This document shows, piece by piece, positions 55,013 through 63,880 of a DNA stretch of 64,000 bases. Under the pieces are notes generated by a model that did not search any database, was not told the origin of the DNA, and saw nothing but the letters and a program-made list of their open reading frames with translations. This DNA comes from Gemmobacter sp. 24YEA27. GTDB lineage: Bacteria > Pseudomonadota > Alphaproteobacteria > Rhodobacterales > Rhodobacteraceae. A program made the position numbers and the translations under genes. Location: assembly GCF_030052995.1 (NCBI RefSeq), contig NZ_JASJPW010000003.1, positions 124,001 through 188,000 of the forward strand. Direction: 5' to 3'. Numbering within the stretch: position 1 is the first letter of the stretch; every line of letters starts with the position of its first letter.

Positions 55013-55732
55013 TCAGACCCCCAGATATGTGCTGAGCTTCGCCATATTGTCGGCGATTTCCGGGCCAGGGATCATGTCGACCACCTGACCGTGATCCATC
55101 ACGTAATGGCGGTCGGCCACCGACGCCGCGAAGTGGAAATTCTGTTCGACCAGCAGCACCGTATAGCCGCGCTCTTTCAGCTGGCGGATGGTGGCGCCGA
55201 TCTGCTGCACAATCACCGGAGCCAGGCCCTCGGTCGGCTCATCAAGCAGCAAAAGCCGGGCGCCGGTGCGTAGGATCCGGCCGATTGCCAGCATCTGCTG
55301 TTCGCCGCCTGAAAGCCGGGTGCCCTGGCTCCGGCGGCGTTCGGCGAGGTTCGGGAAAAGCGTGTGGATCTCGGCCACGCTCATGCCACCGCTGGCCACC
55401 ACCGGCGGCAGCATCAGGTTCTCTTCCACGGTCAGGCTGGAATAGATGCCGCGATCTTCGGGGCAAAAGGCGATCCCGGCCCGGGCGATGGCCCGGCTGG
55501 AGGCGCGGCCCAGCTCTTTTTCCCGCAGCCGGACAGAACCCTGCCGGCGTTTGATCATGCCCATGATGGATTTGAGCGTGGTGCTTTTGCCGGCGCCATT
55601 GCGGCCCAGAAGGGTCACCACCTCGCCTTCGCGAATGTCGAAACTGACCCTGTGCAGCACATGGCTTTCACCATACCAGGCCTCAAGATCCGTAACCTGA
55701 AAATGCGCGTTCTGAGAAAGCCTATCAGCCAT
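55013..55732 (-). CDS. livF: ABC transporter ATP-binding protein, LivF family
   Basis: A 239-residue ATPase: Walker A GRNGAGKSTTL, IAFCPEDRGIYSSLTVEENL, signature LSGGEQQMLAIGRIL, Walker B RLLLLDEPTEGLAP and switch LLVEQNFHFA. The ATG at 55732 lies inside the end of livG (8-base overlap), the usual coupling; an upstream Met at 55786 would run deeper into livG. Intact. Confidence 0.92.
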   Translation of the reverse strand: MADRLSQNAHFQVTDLEAWYGESHVLHRVSFDIREGEVVTLLGRNGAGKSTTLKSIMGMIKRRQGSVRLREKELGRASSRAIARAGIAFCPEDRGIYSSLTVEENLMLPPVVASGGMSVAEIHTLFPNLAERRRSQGTRLSGGEQQMLAIGRILRTGARLLLLDEPTEGLAPVIVQQIGATIRQLKERGYTVLLVEQNFHFAASVADRHYVMDHGQVVDMIPGPEIADNMAKLSTYLGV

Positions 55733-56483
55733 TGGGCACCCCGATATAGGCATTGATGACCTGCGGGTCTTTGGAAACCTCGTCATAGCTGCCCTCTGCC
55801 AGGATGGCGCCGCGTGCGAGGACGGTAATGCGGTCGCAAAGCGTTGCGACCACCGAGAGATTATGTTCGACCATCAGCACGGTGCGCCCGACAGCGACCC
55901 GCGCGATCAGCGTGGTGATGCGGGCGACATCCTCCTGCGTCATGCCGGCCATCGGCTCGTCAAGCAGCAGGACTTTGGGATCCAGCGCCAGCGTGGTGGC
56001 GATTTCCAGCGCACGCTTGCGCCCGTAGGAAAGATCACTGGCCTGTTCCCGGGCGAACCCTGTCATACCAACCTGATCCAGCAGGTCCATTGCCTCATCT
56101 TCGAGGTGCGCCAGCACCTTCTGGCTGCGCCAGAAATCCCAGCTGTCGCCATGGCGGCGCCGCTGCAGGGCAATGCGCACATTTTCAAGCGCGGTCATCG
56201 AGCCGAACACCGCCGAAATTTGAAACGAGCGCACGAGACCCATCCGCGCAATCACCTCCGGCTTCAGGCGGGTGATGTCACGACCATCATAGGTGATGGT
56301 GCCGGCACTTGGGGTCAGGAACTTGGTCAAGAGATTGAAACAGGTGGATTTCCCGGCACCATTCGGGCCGATCAGCGCATGGACGGAACCGCGCTTAACT
56401 TTCAGGTTCACCGCATCCACGGCACGAAACCCTTTGAAATCCTTGGTCAGACCCGTCGCTTTCAGGACAATATCATCGGACAT
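55725..56483 (-). CDS. livG: ABC transporter ATP-binding protein, LivG family
   Basis: A 252-residue ATPase: Walker A GPNGAGKSTCFNLLTKFL, VRSFQISAVFGSMTALENVR, signature LSYGRKRALEIATTLAL, Walker B KVLLLDEPMAGM and switch LMVEHNLSVV. It follows livK after a 72-base gap containing a stable hairpin. Intact, and a useful reference for the damaged P-loop of the livG at 2884. Confidence 0.92.
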   Translation of the reverse strand: MSDDIVLKATGLTKDFKGFRAVDAVNLKVKRGSVHALIGPNGAGKSTCFNLLTKFLTPSAGTITYDGRDITRLKPEVIARMGLVRSFQISAVFGSMTALENVRIALQRRRHGDSWDFWRSQKVLAHLEDEAMDLLDQVGMTGFAREQASDLSYGRKRALEIATTLALDPKVLLLDEPMAGMTQEDVARITTLIARVAVGRTVLMVEHNLSVVATLCDRITVLARGAILAEGSYDEVSKDPQVINAYIGVPNG

Positions 56484-56518
56484 TTGACATCTTTCGGGCT
56501 GCGCTGAAGCGGGGAAAG

Positions 56519-56546
56519 GCAGCGGCCATCCGCAGGGGGCCGCTGC
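56519..56546 (-). promoter_or_regulatory. Intercistronic hairpin between livK and livG
   Basis: GCAGCGGCC (56519-56527) and GGCCGCTGC (56538-56546) pair perfectly. The position, just after a binding-protein gene and before its membrane genes, is the classic site of an mRNA-stabilising or attenuating structure that lets the binding protein be made in excess. Confidence 0.6.
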
Positions 56547-56555
56547 TCCGGGGCT

Positions 56556-57746
56556 TTATTTTACCAGCGGGCAGGCGCTGTCTGCGAGCGGGCGGAAGGC
56601 TTCGTCACCGGGGACGGTTGCGAGAATATTGTAATAATCCCACGGGCCGGTGGATTCCGCCGGGGTTTTGACCTGGGCGAGATACATATCATGCACCATG
56701 CGGCCGTCGTCGCGGATCACGCCATTCTCGGTGAAGAAGTCATTGACCGGCGTTGCCTTCATCTGCGCGATCACCGGACCGGCGGCATCGGTGCCGGTTT
56801 CAGCGATGGCATTCAGGTAATGGGTCACGGCCGAATAGACCCCGGCCTGCGACATGGTCGGCATCGCGCCGTGCTTTTCAAAGAACCGCTGCGACCAGGC
56901 GCGGCTTTCATCGGTGCGGTCCCAGTAGAAGCCGGTGGTCAGATAGAGACCCTGCGCGGAATCGAGACCCATCGAATGCACGTCGGTCAGGAAGATCGCA
57001 AGACCGGCCAGTTTGGCCTGCATGGTCAGACCGAACTCCTGCGCCTGCTTCAGCGAGTTGATCGTATCGGTGCCGCCATTGGCGAGGGCGATCACATTGG
57101 CCCCGGCCGAAGGCGCCTGCAGCAGATAGGTCGAGAAATCCGCCGTGTTCAGCGGTGCGATCGCGGTGCCGACAACCGAGGCACCTGCGCCTTCAACCAC
57201 CGCGGTCACATCGGCCTGCATAGTATGGCCGAACGCATAGTCAGCGGTCAGGAAAAACCATTTGTCACCCCCCTGGGCAACCATGGCCTTGCCCGTCGAA
57301 ACCGCCACCGCATAGGTGTCCCAGGTCCAGTGAATACCGTTGGGCGAGCAGTTCTCATTGGTCAGGCTGGCAGTGCCCGCGCCCGAGACGATCAGCAGCC
57401 TGTCCTTTTCGCGCGCCAGTTCCTGAACCGCCAGCACCACCGAAGAATTCGGCACGTCAACGATCAGATCGACGCCTTCGACATCATACCAGCGCCGTGC
57501 AATCTGGGTGCCGATGTCAGCCTTGTTCTGGTGATCTGCACTGACCAGCTCGATCTTGCCGAGCCGGTCGCCGAAATCTGCAATCGCCATCTCAGCTGCG
57601 ACCACAGAGCCGGTTCCCGCCAGGGAAGAGAACACCCCGCTCTGATCGGTCAACACGCCGATTTTGACCGAGTTATTTGAAATTTCAGCCGATGCAGCAG
57701 TGGCACCTGCGGCCAGCAATGCCAGCGCAGAAACGAAAATCTTCAT
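56556..57746 (-). CDS. livK: ABC transporter periplasmic substrate-binding protein, LivK family
   Basis: A 396-residue type I periplasmic binding protein. A signal peptide (cleavage after ASA near residue 20) leads into NNSVKIGVLTDQSGVFSSLA; further landmarks are IVSGAGTASLTNENCSPNGI and YAFGHTMQADVTAVVEGAGA. This branch (YP-type with SPNGIHWTWDTYA) is common beside CoA ligases and is often a binder of aromatic or other organic acids. GGGAGG precedes the ATG at 57746. It is the first gene of the transport operon, and the TTCCGC-N3-GCGGAA operator lies 75 bases upstream. Confidence 0.9.
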   Translation of the reverse strand: MKIFVSALALLAAGATAASAEISNNSVKIGVLTDQSGVFSSLAGTGSVVAAEMAIADFGDRLGKIELVSADHQNKADIGTQIARRWYDVEGVDLIVDVPNSSVVLAVQELAREKDRLLIVSGAGTASLTNENCSPNGIHWTWDTYAVAVSTGKAMVAQGGDKWFFLTADYAFGHTMQADVTAVVEGAGASVVGTAIAPLNTADFSTYLLQAPSAGANVIALANGGTDTINSLKQAQEFGLTMQAKLAGLAIFLTDVHSMGLDSAQGLYLTTGFYWDRTDESRAWSQRFFEKHGAMPTMSQAGVYSAVTHYLNAIAETGTDAAGPVIAQMKATPVNDFFTENGVIRDDGRMVHDMYLAQVKTPAESTGPWDYYNILATVPGDEAFRPLADSACPLVK

Positions 57747-57820
57747 GAGCTTCCTCCCTCTCATTGCGGACAATATGGCCGCTCTTTGCCCCGCCAGCAT
57801 CACCACAATGCGGCAAAGCG

Positions 57821-57835
57821 TTCCGCTCTGCGGAA
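57821..57835. promoter_or_regulatory. Operator TTCCGC-N3-GCGGAA upstream of livK
   Basis: TTCCGCTCTGCGGAA is an inverted repeat with 6-bp arms around TCT, lying between the SDR stop (57840) and the livK start (57746). The same 15-mer with one mismatch occurs at 63071-63085 next to the iclR gene, on the opposite strand. The shared site suggests control by that IclR regulator. Confidence 0.7.
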
Positions 57836-57839
57836 GACC

Positions 57840-58618
57840 TCAGAGCAGCCCGCGGGTCAGACCGCCATCCACCGCGATATTCTGGCCGGTGATATATCCG
57901 GCATGGGCCGAGCACAGGAATGCGGCGATCGGACCGAAGTCTTCTGCCGTACCCAGGCGCTGCGCCGGCACCGATCCGGCCATGGCGGCGGCGGCCTCGG
58001 TCTCGGTGATTCCCTCGCGTTTTGCCTTCGCGCGGATGACGCGATCAAGCGCGCCGGTCGCCATCAGACCGGGCAGGACATTGTTCACTGTCACCCCTGC
58101 GCGACGGTCTCACGCGCCAGCGTCGCCATCGCACCGGTCAGGCCGGCCCGCACCGAATTGGCCAAAGCCATATTCGGATAGGGTTCTTTCACCGCGAAAG
58201 AGGTGATGTTCACGATGCGGCCAAAGCCATCCGCAATCATATCCGGCAACAGCATCTGGGTGGCCGAGATCGCCGAGAGCATATTGGTTTCCAGGGCCTG
58301 GCGCCAGGTCTCGATATCATGATCGGTGAACCGCCCGGTGGGTGGCCCGCCGGCATTGGTCACCAGGATCGAAATCTGTCCGGCGCTGGCCTGTGCCTCT
58401 GCGATGACCCGGGCGGTGACGCCCGGCTGCGACACATCGCCCTGCACGAAAAAGGCGCCATGGCCAAGCCCGGCCGCGGCGGCGGCGCCTGCCTCGGCGT
58501 CGCGGCCATTCAGCACCACCCGCACCCCCGCCGCCGCCAGATGGCGCGCGGTTGAATAGGCAAGCCCCTTGCTGCCGCCCAGCACCAGCGCCACCCGACC
58601 CGAAATGCCCAGATCCAT
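57840..58618 (-). CDS. SDR-family oxidoreductase, one frameshift
   Basis: A short-chain dehydrogenase of about 259 residues. Cofactor motif GGSKGLAYSTARHLA (residues 14-28), ILVTNAGGPPTGRF (NAG motif), and C-terminal YITGQNIAVDGGLTRG. One missing G near 58092 breaks GVTVNNVLPGL. The active-site region reads ITSFAVKEPYPNMALANSVR: Ser and a Tyr are near their usual places but the YxxxK spacing is not kept. It probably acts as a hydroxyacyl-CoA or ketoacyl reductase/dehydrogenase in the cluster, with the caveat about its catalytic residues. Confidence 0.82.
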
Positions 58619-58638
58619 GATTTCCTCCGCTTTGCTGA

Positions 58639-59421
58639 TCAGCGGCCCGTATAGCTGGGCCGTCTTTTTTCGGTGAAGGCGGCCATGCCTTCAAATTTAT
58701 CCTGCGTCGAGAACAGAATCTGCAGCGCCTTGCGCTCCAGCGCGAGTGCCGCAGAAAGCGAGGCATCCTGGCCATGCAGGATAACCTCTTTGACCTGGTT
58801 CACCGCGATGGGCGGCAGGCCGGCGATCCGCCGTGCCAGTCCCATGGCGTGATCGAAGACCTGATCATCTTCCACAACTTCGCTGACCAGCCCCATTGCC
58901 GAGGCCTCGTCTGCGTCAATGATCTCGCCGGTCAGGCAAAGCCGCATCGCCTTGAACTTACCCACCGCGCGGGTCAGCCTTTGGGTGCCGCCTGCGCCTG
59001 GCATGATGCCGACCTTAACCTCCGGCTGGCCGAAGCGTGCGGATTTTCCGGCGACAATGATATCGGCATGCATCGCAAGCTCCATACCGCCGCCAAGCGC
59101 AAAGCCATTGACCGCTGCGATCACGGGCACCGGGCAGCGGGCCACCGCTTCCCAGAGCCGCTCGGTATGGCGCAGATACATATCGACACTGTCGATCTGC
59201 GCCATATCGGCAATATCTGCCCCCGCCGCGAAGGATTTCTCATCGCCGGTCAGCACCACTGCGCGCAGGGTGCCCCCATCGGTAAGGCCTTCAAAGATTG
59301 TCGCGAGCTGGCGGCGCAGCGGCATGTTCAGCGCATTCAGCACTTCGGGACGATTGAGGCGCAGCACGACCACCGCGCCCAGATCCTCGACCAGCACCAG
59401 ATCATTTTTCTCTGTCATCAT
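58639..59421 (-). CDS. Enoyl-CoA hydratase/isomerase family protein
   Basis: A 260-residue crotonase. Oxyanion-hole segments KSFAAGADIADMAQ and NGFALGGGMELAMHADIIVA are present, and both catalytic glutamates are in place (GGGMELAM and RFGQPEVKVGIMPGAGGTQR), so it is a hydratase by motif. It adds water to an enoyl-CoA in the beta-oxidation-like route. The start overlaps the thiolase stop; a second Met one codon later is also possible. Confidence 0.9.
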   Translation of the reverse strand: MMTEKNDLVLVEDLGAVVVLRLNRPEVLNALNMPLRRQLATIFEGLTDGGTLRAVVLTGDEKSFAAGADIADMAQIDSVDMYLRHTERLWEAVARCPVPVIAAVNGFALGGGMELAMHADIIVAGKSARFGQPEVKVGIMPGAGGTQRLTRAVGKFKAMRLCLTGEIIDADEASAMGLVSEVVEDDQVFDHAMGLARRIAGLPPIAVNQVKEVILHGQDASLSAALALERKALQILFSTQDKFEGMAAFTEKRRPSYTGR

Positions 59422-60619
59422 ACTGCCTCAAGCCCGAGAGCAATGCCCTGACCGACACCGACGCACATGGTGGCCAATGCGCGGCCGCTGCCGGCCTTGT
59501 GCAGCCCGAGCGCAGCGGTGAGGGCCAGACGCACGCCTGACATTCCCAGCGGATGACCAAGCGCAATTGCACCGCCCAGCGGATTGACATGTGCGGCATC
59601 ATCGGGAAGGCCAAGCTGGCGCAGACAGGCAAGGCTTTGCGCGGCAAAGGCCTCATTCAGCTCGATCCGGCTGAAATCCGCGATGGACAGCCCCAGCCGC
59701 GCCATCAGTTTCTGACTGGCCGGAACCGGCCCCATTCCCATGATCGCCGGCTCGACACCGGCGGTGGCCAGCCCGGTGATCCGCGCCATCGGCGTCAGGC
59801 CGAAGCGTTTTACCGCCGCCGCCGAGGCGACAAGCACCGCGGCCGCCCCGTCATTGACGCCGCTGGCATTGCCTGCCGTGACCGAACCGCCCTCGCGAAA
59901 CGGGGTCGGCAGTTTTGCCAGCGCCTCCAGCGTGGTCGGGCGCGGATGTTCGTCGCGACCGAACACCACCGGATCGCCCTTACGCTGCGCGATGCTGACC
60001 GGGAGGATTTCATCGTCAAAGCCACACGACGCCTGGGCGGCAGCCACCCGCTGCTGGCTGCGCAGGGCGAAAGCGTCCTGATCCTCGCGGGTAATTCCAA
60101 AGCGCCCGGCGACATTCTCGGCCGTCTCCGGCATGGAATCGACACCATATTGCCGTTTCAGCACCGGGTTAACAAAGCGCCAGCCAATGGTGGTGTCATA
60201 GATCTCGGCCTGACGCGAGAAGGCGGTTTCAGCCTTGCCCTGCACGAAGGGCGCGCGTGTCATGCTTTCGGTGCCCGAGGCGATAATCACCTCGGCATCG
60301 CCGGAAAGAATGGAGCGCGCCGCGAGCCCCACCGCATCCAGCCCAGAACCGCAAAGCCGGTTCAGCGTGGTCCCGGCACGGATTGCGGCAGGCCGGCCAG
60401 CAGCACCCCCATCCGGGCCACGTCGCGGTTGTCTTCGCCAGCCTGATTGGCACAGCCGGTGAACACATCGTCAATCGCCAGCGGGTCCAGGCCCGGCGCG
60501 CGGCCCACCACCTCGGCCAGCACAAGCGCCAGCATATCATCGGGCCGGATTGTCGCCAAAGCGCCGCCAAAGCGCCCGATCGGGGTCCGCACCCCGGCGC
60601 AGATAAAAGCTTCTCTCAT
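59418..60619 (-). CDS. Thiolase (acetyl-CoA acyltransferase, PcaF/PaaJ-like), one frameshift
   Basis: A thiolase of about 400 residues. The frame breaks near 60368; restoring one base gives TTLNRLCGSGLDAVGLAARS with the nucleophilic Cys. Further motifs: IASGTESMTRAPFV, GNASGVNDGAAAVLVAS, ELNEAFAAQSLACLRQLG, NPLGGAIALGHPLGMSG (active His) and the final C in LATMCVGVGQGIAL. It should cleave a 3-ketoacyl-CoA with CoA. The closest named types are 3-oxoadipyl-CoA thiolases. The Met at 60619 is chosen over a GTG six bases upstream. Confidence 0.87.
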
Positions 60620-60631
60620 GGTCACATGATC

Positions 60632-61441
60632 TCAGAGCGGGCAATCCTGGTCGAAATTCGGGCGCCTCTTTTCCTTCAGAGACGCCAGCCTTTCGCGTGC
60701 ATCCGGGCCACAGAAGCCCATGAATTCCAGCGCCAGCGAAGTATCGAAAGTGGGGCCGGCCATGCGCAGCCAGTTGTTGAGCGCGTATTTTGTCCAGCGG
60801 ATCGCGCTCGGCGAGCCCTTGGCCAGTTTGCGCGCAACCTCCAGCGCCTTGTCATGCAATTCGTGATCTTCGGTGACCAGCGAGATCAGCCCGATCCGCT
60901 CGGCCTCTTCGCCCGAAACCGATTCACAGAGCAGCAGATAATATTTGGCCTTGGCAAGACCGCAGAGCAGCGGCCAGACGATAGCCGCGTGATCACCCGC
61001 AGCCACGCCAAGCCTTGTATGGCCATCAATGATGCGCGCGGTCTTCGAGGCAATCGAGACATCGGCCAGCAGGCCAGCCACCAGACCGGCCCCGACCGCC
61101 GGCCCCTGCATCGCAGACACAATTGGCTTTGAGCAGTTGATGATATTGTAGACCAGATCGCGCGCTTCCTTCCACACCCGGGTGAGCGTGGTGAAATCCT
61201 CGGTCATCTCTTTGACGAGATCGAGATCGCCCCCAGATGAGAAAGCCTCGCCCGCCCCGCGAATGATGACGCTGCGGACATCATCGGCAGCGTCGATATC
61301 GCGCCAGACCCGGCACAGCTCGCCATGCATGATCCGGTCGGCCGAGTTCAGCCGGCCCGGATTATCCATGGTAATGCGCAGAATACCGGCATCCGGCCAG
61401 TCGAATTTCAGCCGCTTATAGGTGGTGATATCGAGGCTCAT
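60632..61441 (-). CDS. Enoyl-CoA hydratase/isomerase family protein
   Basis: A 269-residue crotonase: [20 protein letters not shown], oxyanion-hole [18 protein letters not shown] and [20 protein letters not shown]. Where typical hydratases have the first Glu (GGGxEL) this protein has [10 protein letters not shown], and the second position reads [16 protein letters not shown] with Asp. That pattern is found in specialised members such as 2-ketocyclohexanecarboxyl-CoA hydrolase-like or dehalogenase-like crotonases, so its reaction may not be simple hydration. AAGAA precedes the ATG at 61441, which overlaps the ligase stop. Confidence 0.87.
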   Translation of the reverse strand: MSLDITTYKRLKFDWPDAGILRITMDNPGRLNSADRIMHGELCRVWRDIDAADDVRSVIIRGAGEAFSSGGDLDLVKEMTEDFTTLTRVWKEARDLVYNIINCSKPIVSAMQGPAVGAGLVAGLLADVSIASKTARIIDGHTRLGVAAGDHAAIVWPLLCGLAKAKYYLLLCESVSGEEAERIGLISLVTEDHELHDKALEVARKLAKGSPSAIRWTKYALNNWLRMAGPTFDTSLALEFMGFCGPDARERLASLKEKRRPNFDQDCPL

Positions 61442-62970
61442 ATGTTCTTCTCCCGGCCTGCCCAAAAGGGCTCCCGCAGTAGGTTCTTCTGGATTTTGCC
61501 AATCGGCGTCTTGGGGAAACTTTCGACGAAAGTGACAAGGCGAGGACGCTTGAACCGCGCCAGCGTCTTCTCGCAATGCGCGACAACGGTTTCGGTTTCC
61601 AGCACGGCCCCGGCCTTGAGCAGGATATATGCTGCCGGCACCTCACCCCATTTATCATCGGGAATGCCAAAGACCGCGCATTCCGCTACGGCGTCGAGGC
61701 CGAAGATCGCGTTCTCGATCTCTTTGGGATAGATGTTCTCACCACCCGAAATGATCATGTCTTTCGAGCGGTCAACGAGGGTGACAAAGCCCGCCTCGTC
61801 CATCACCGCCAGATCGCCGGTCCAGCCCCAGCCATGCCGGAAGAACTTCGCGGTCTGCTCCGGCTCGTTGTAATATTCCAGCATGACATTCGCGCCGCGT
61901 GAAACCAGCTCGCCGATCACCCCCGGCGCCACGGCATTGCCATCGGGGTCCACGACCGCAAGATCGACATTATAAGCCTGCTGGCCGATGGAGCCGAGAC
62001 GCTCGGGCAGATGCCAGTGGCCAAGGGTGGTGATCACCCCCACTTCCGACTGACCATAGATCTGGGTCAGCCTGATCGCGGGCAGCTTTTCCATCAGATC
62101 GCGCTGTACCCAATCGGGCATCGGGGCGCCGGCAAAGGCCAGTTTTTCCCATTGTACATAATTCGAGGCCTGGAAATTCGCATCCGAGACCACCATTGCG
62201 ACCTGGGTCGGCACCATGAAACAGGCGGTCATTCCGGTGCGCTGCGCCATATGTGCAAAGTCCTGCACATCCCATTTGGTCAGGAAGGTGCAGGTCGCCC
62301 CGGCCAGCACTGCCGGCTGAAACATGATGTTCAGCGCCGCGACATGGAACAGCGGGGTTACAATCCCCACCACATCGCGTTCCTGGATATTTTCGTGATG
62401 CATCACCGTATGCGCGGTGGTGACGCGGTTGCGATGGCTGGCCAGCACGCCCTTGGGCCGCCCCGTGGTGCCGCCGGTATAGGTCATGCAGAAGGGATCA
62501 TCCTCATGGATCTCCACTTCCGGCACATGATCGGGCTGATCCGCGATCAGGGCCTGGAAATCATGGGCACCGGGCTGCGCGGCGCCGAGGGTGATGAAAT
62601 GACGGATCTTGGGCAGTGATTGCGCCGCTTCGGCGACGCGAGCGGCAAAGACATCTTCATAGACCAGAATTTCGACATCGGCCTTGTCCAGCACATAGGC
62701 CAGCTCTTCCGCCGCATAGAGCACGGAGATATTGACGATCACCCCGCCGGTGCGGGCGGTGCCGAAAAACACGCTGCCATATTCGATGCGGTTGCGGCTG
62801 AGGACGCCGACCTTGCCGCCCTTGCCAAGACCAAGGCCCAGAAGGGCATGGGCAAAACGACTGGCCTCGCGGTCCAGATCGCCATAACTGATGGACCTGT
62901 CCTGCCACAGAATGGCGCGCTTTTCCGGAAAGCGCTCGGCTGAGCGCCGCAACATATCACCGGTGAGCAT
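61438..62970 (-). CDS. AMP-dependent acyl-CoA synthetase/ligase
   Basis: A 510-residue adenylate-forming enzyme. Motifs in order: [13 protein letters not shown] (P-loop, about 165-177), [58 protein letters not shown] and [10 protein letters not shown] with the catalytic Lys. It activates a carboxylic acid to its CoA thioester with ATP. GGAGGGG precedes the ATG. It is the first gene of the leftward catabolic run and is divergent from the IclR gene, so it likely performs the first committed step after import. Acid substrate not identified. Confidence 0.9.
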   Translation of the reverse strand: MLTGDMLRRSAERFPEKRAILWQDRSISYGDLDREASRFAHALLGLGLGKGGKVGVLSRNRIEYGSVFFGTARTGGVIVNISVLYAAEELAYVLDKADVEILVYEDVFAARVAEAAQSLPKIRHFITLGAAQPGAHDFQALIADQPDHVPEVEIHEDDPFCMTYTGGTTGRPKGVLASHRNRVTTAHTVMHHENIQERDVVGIVTPLFHVAALNIMFQPAVLAGATCTFLTKWDVQDFAHMAQRTGMTACFMVPTQVAMVVSDANFQASNYVQWEKLAFAGAPMPDWVQRDLMEKLPAIRLTQIYGQSEVGVITTLGHWHLPERLGSIGQQAYNVDLAVVDPDGNAVAPGVIGELVSRGANVMLEYYNEPEQTAKFFRHGWGWTGDLAVMDEAGFVTLVDRSKDMIISGGENIYPKEIENAIFGLDAVAECAVFGIPDDKWGEVPAAYILLKAGAVLETETVVAHCEKTLARFKRPRLVTFVESFPKTPIGKIQKNLLREPFWAGREKNI

Positions 62971-63038
62971 ATCCCCTCCAGGTTACTCCGAACCCGCATT
63001 TGCGGATTTCCCTTGCGCCGGAGACTGGATTTTCATCC

Positions 63039-63054
63039 GGCATTCTGCAATGCC
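63039..63054. promoter_or_regulatory. Second dyad in the ligase/iclR divergent region
   Basis: GGCATT-CTGC-AATGCC is a perfect 6+6 inverted repeat, 17 bases from the operator at 63071. It may be a secondary site for the same regulator or a promoter-overlapping element. Confidence 0.35.
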
Positions 63055-63070
63055 ATAGGCAGGGAATTCA

Positions 63071-63085
63071 TTTCGCAGAGCGGAA
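63071..63085. promoter_or_regulatory. Operator copy at the ligase/iclR divergent promoter
   Basis: TTTCGCAGAGCGGAA, whose complement TTCCGCTCTGCGAAA matches the livK operator (57821-57835) in 14 of 15 positions. It sits 15 bases before the iclR start and about 100 bases before the ligase start, suiting autoregulation and control of the ligase operon. Confidence 0.7.
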
Positions 63086-63099
63086 TACTGGAGCCAGGG

Positions 63100-63843
63100 A
63101 TGTCGCAGGAAGATCGTCAGTTTGTCGAAGCATTCGCCCGGGGGCTGCAGTTGTTCGAGGCGCTGTCTAAGCAGAAAAAGCCGATGTCGAACAGTGATCT
63201 GTCAAAAAGCACCGGCCTGCCGCCTTCGACCATCAGCCGGCTGACTTATACCGCTATGCGGTTGGGATATCTGCGCCACAGCGAAACCGGCCGCAGCTAT
63301 GAGCTGACCCCGAAAAGCCTGAATCTCGGCTATTCGGTGCTGACCGGATTTGCCCTGATCGACCGTGCGACGCCATTGCTGAAGGTGCTGGCCGAAAAAA
63401 CCGGCCAGACCGCGGCGCTTTGTGTGCGCGATGGCATGTATCTGACCTTTGTCCAGGTTGTGTCCGGCTCGGATATCCTGGCGGTGCGCTTTGCTGTGGG
63501 CGGGCGACTGCCGATTGCCACCTCGGCGGCCGGGCCTGCCTATCTCTCGATCCTGCCCGAGAAAGAGCGGCGCCAGCTTGCCAGCCGGATCCGTGGCCAG
63601 CTCACCCAGCAAAATGGCAATGTCACCGCCTTTAATGCGGCATTGGAGGCGGCCTGCAAGGATGGCGTCTCTTTCAGCCGCGACACCTGGCGCCGCGGCA
63701 TCAGCGCGGTATCGGTCGGCATCAGCACCGCGCATGAGCAGGCCGCGATTACGGTGCCCTTTGCCACCGGGTCGATCTCGGTCGCCAATATGCGCGGCAT
63801 CATTGCCCCAATCCTGCGCGAAACCGTACAGGAACTGCTGTAA
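63100..63843 (+). CDS. IclR-family transcriptional regulator
   Basis: A 247-residue regulator. Winged helix: FVEAFARGLQLFEALSKQKK, then SDLSKSTGLPPSTISRLTYT. Effector domain: LAEKTGQTAALCVRDGMYLT, PIATSAAGPAYLSILPEKER and the end SVANMRGIIAPILRETVQEL. GGAG seven bases before the ATG at 63100 decides the start. It is divergent from the CoA ligase operon and shares an operator sequence with livK, so it is probably the pathway regulator, responding to the acid or its CoA ester. Confidence 0.88.
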   Translation: MSQEDRQFVEAFARGLQLFEALSKQKKPMSNSDLSKSTGLPPSTISRLTYTAMRLGYLRHSETGRSYELTPKSLNLGYSVLTGFALIDRATPLLKVLAEKTGQTAALCVRDGMYLTFVQVVSGSDILAVRFAVGGRLPIATSAAGPAYLSILPEKERRQLASRIRGQLTQQNGNVTAFNAALEAACKDGVSFSRDTWRRGISAVSVGISTAHEQAAITVPFATGSISVANMRGIIAPILRETVQELL

Positions 63844-63846
63844 AGC

Positions 63847-63879
63847 CGGCGCCGGCTGCGATCCCGGCGCCGCTTTTTT
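63847..63879 (+). terminator. Rho-independent terminator after iclR
   Basis: CGGCGCCGG (63847-63855) and CCGGCGCCG (63864-63872) pair perfectly and are followed by six T (63874-63879). It ends the iclR transcript four bases after the stop codon region. Confidence 0.85.
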
Positions 63880-63880
63880 C

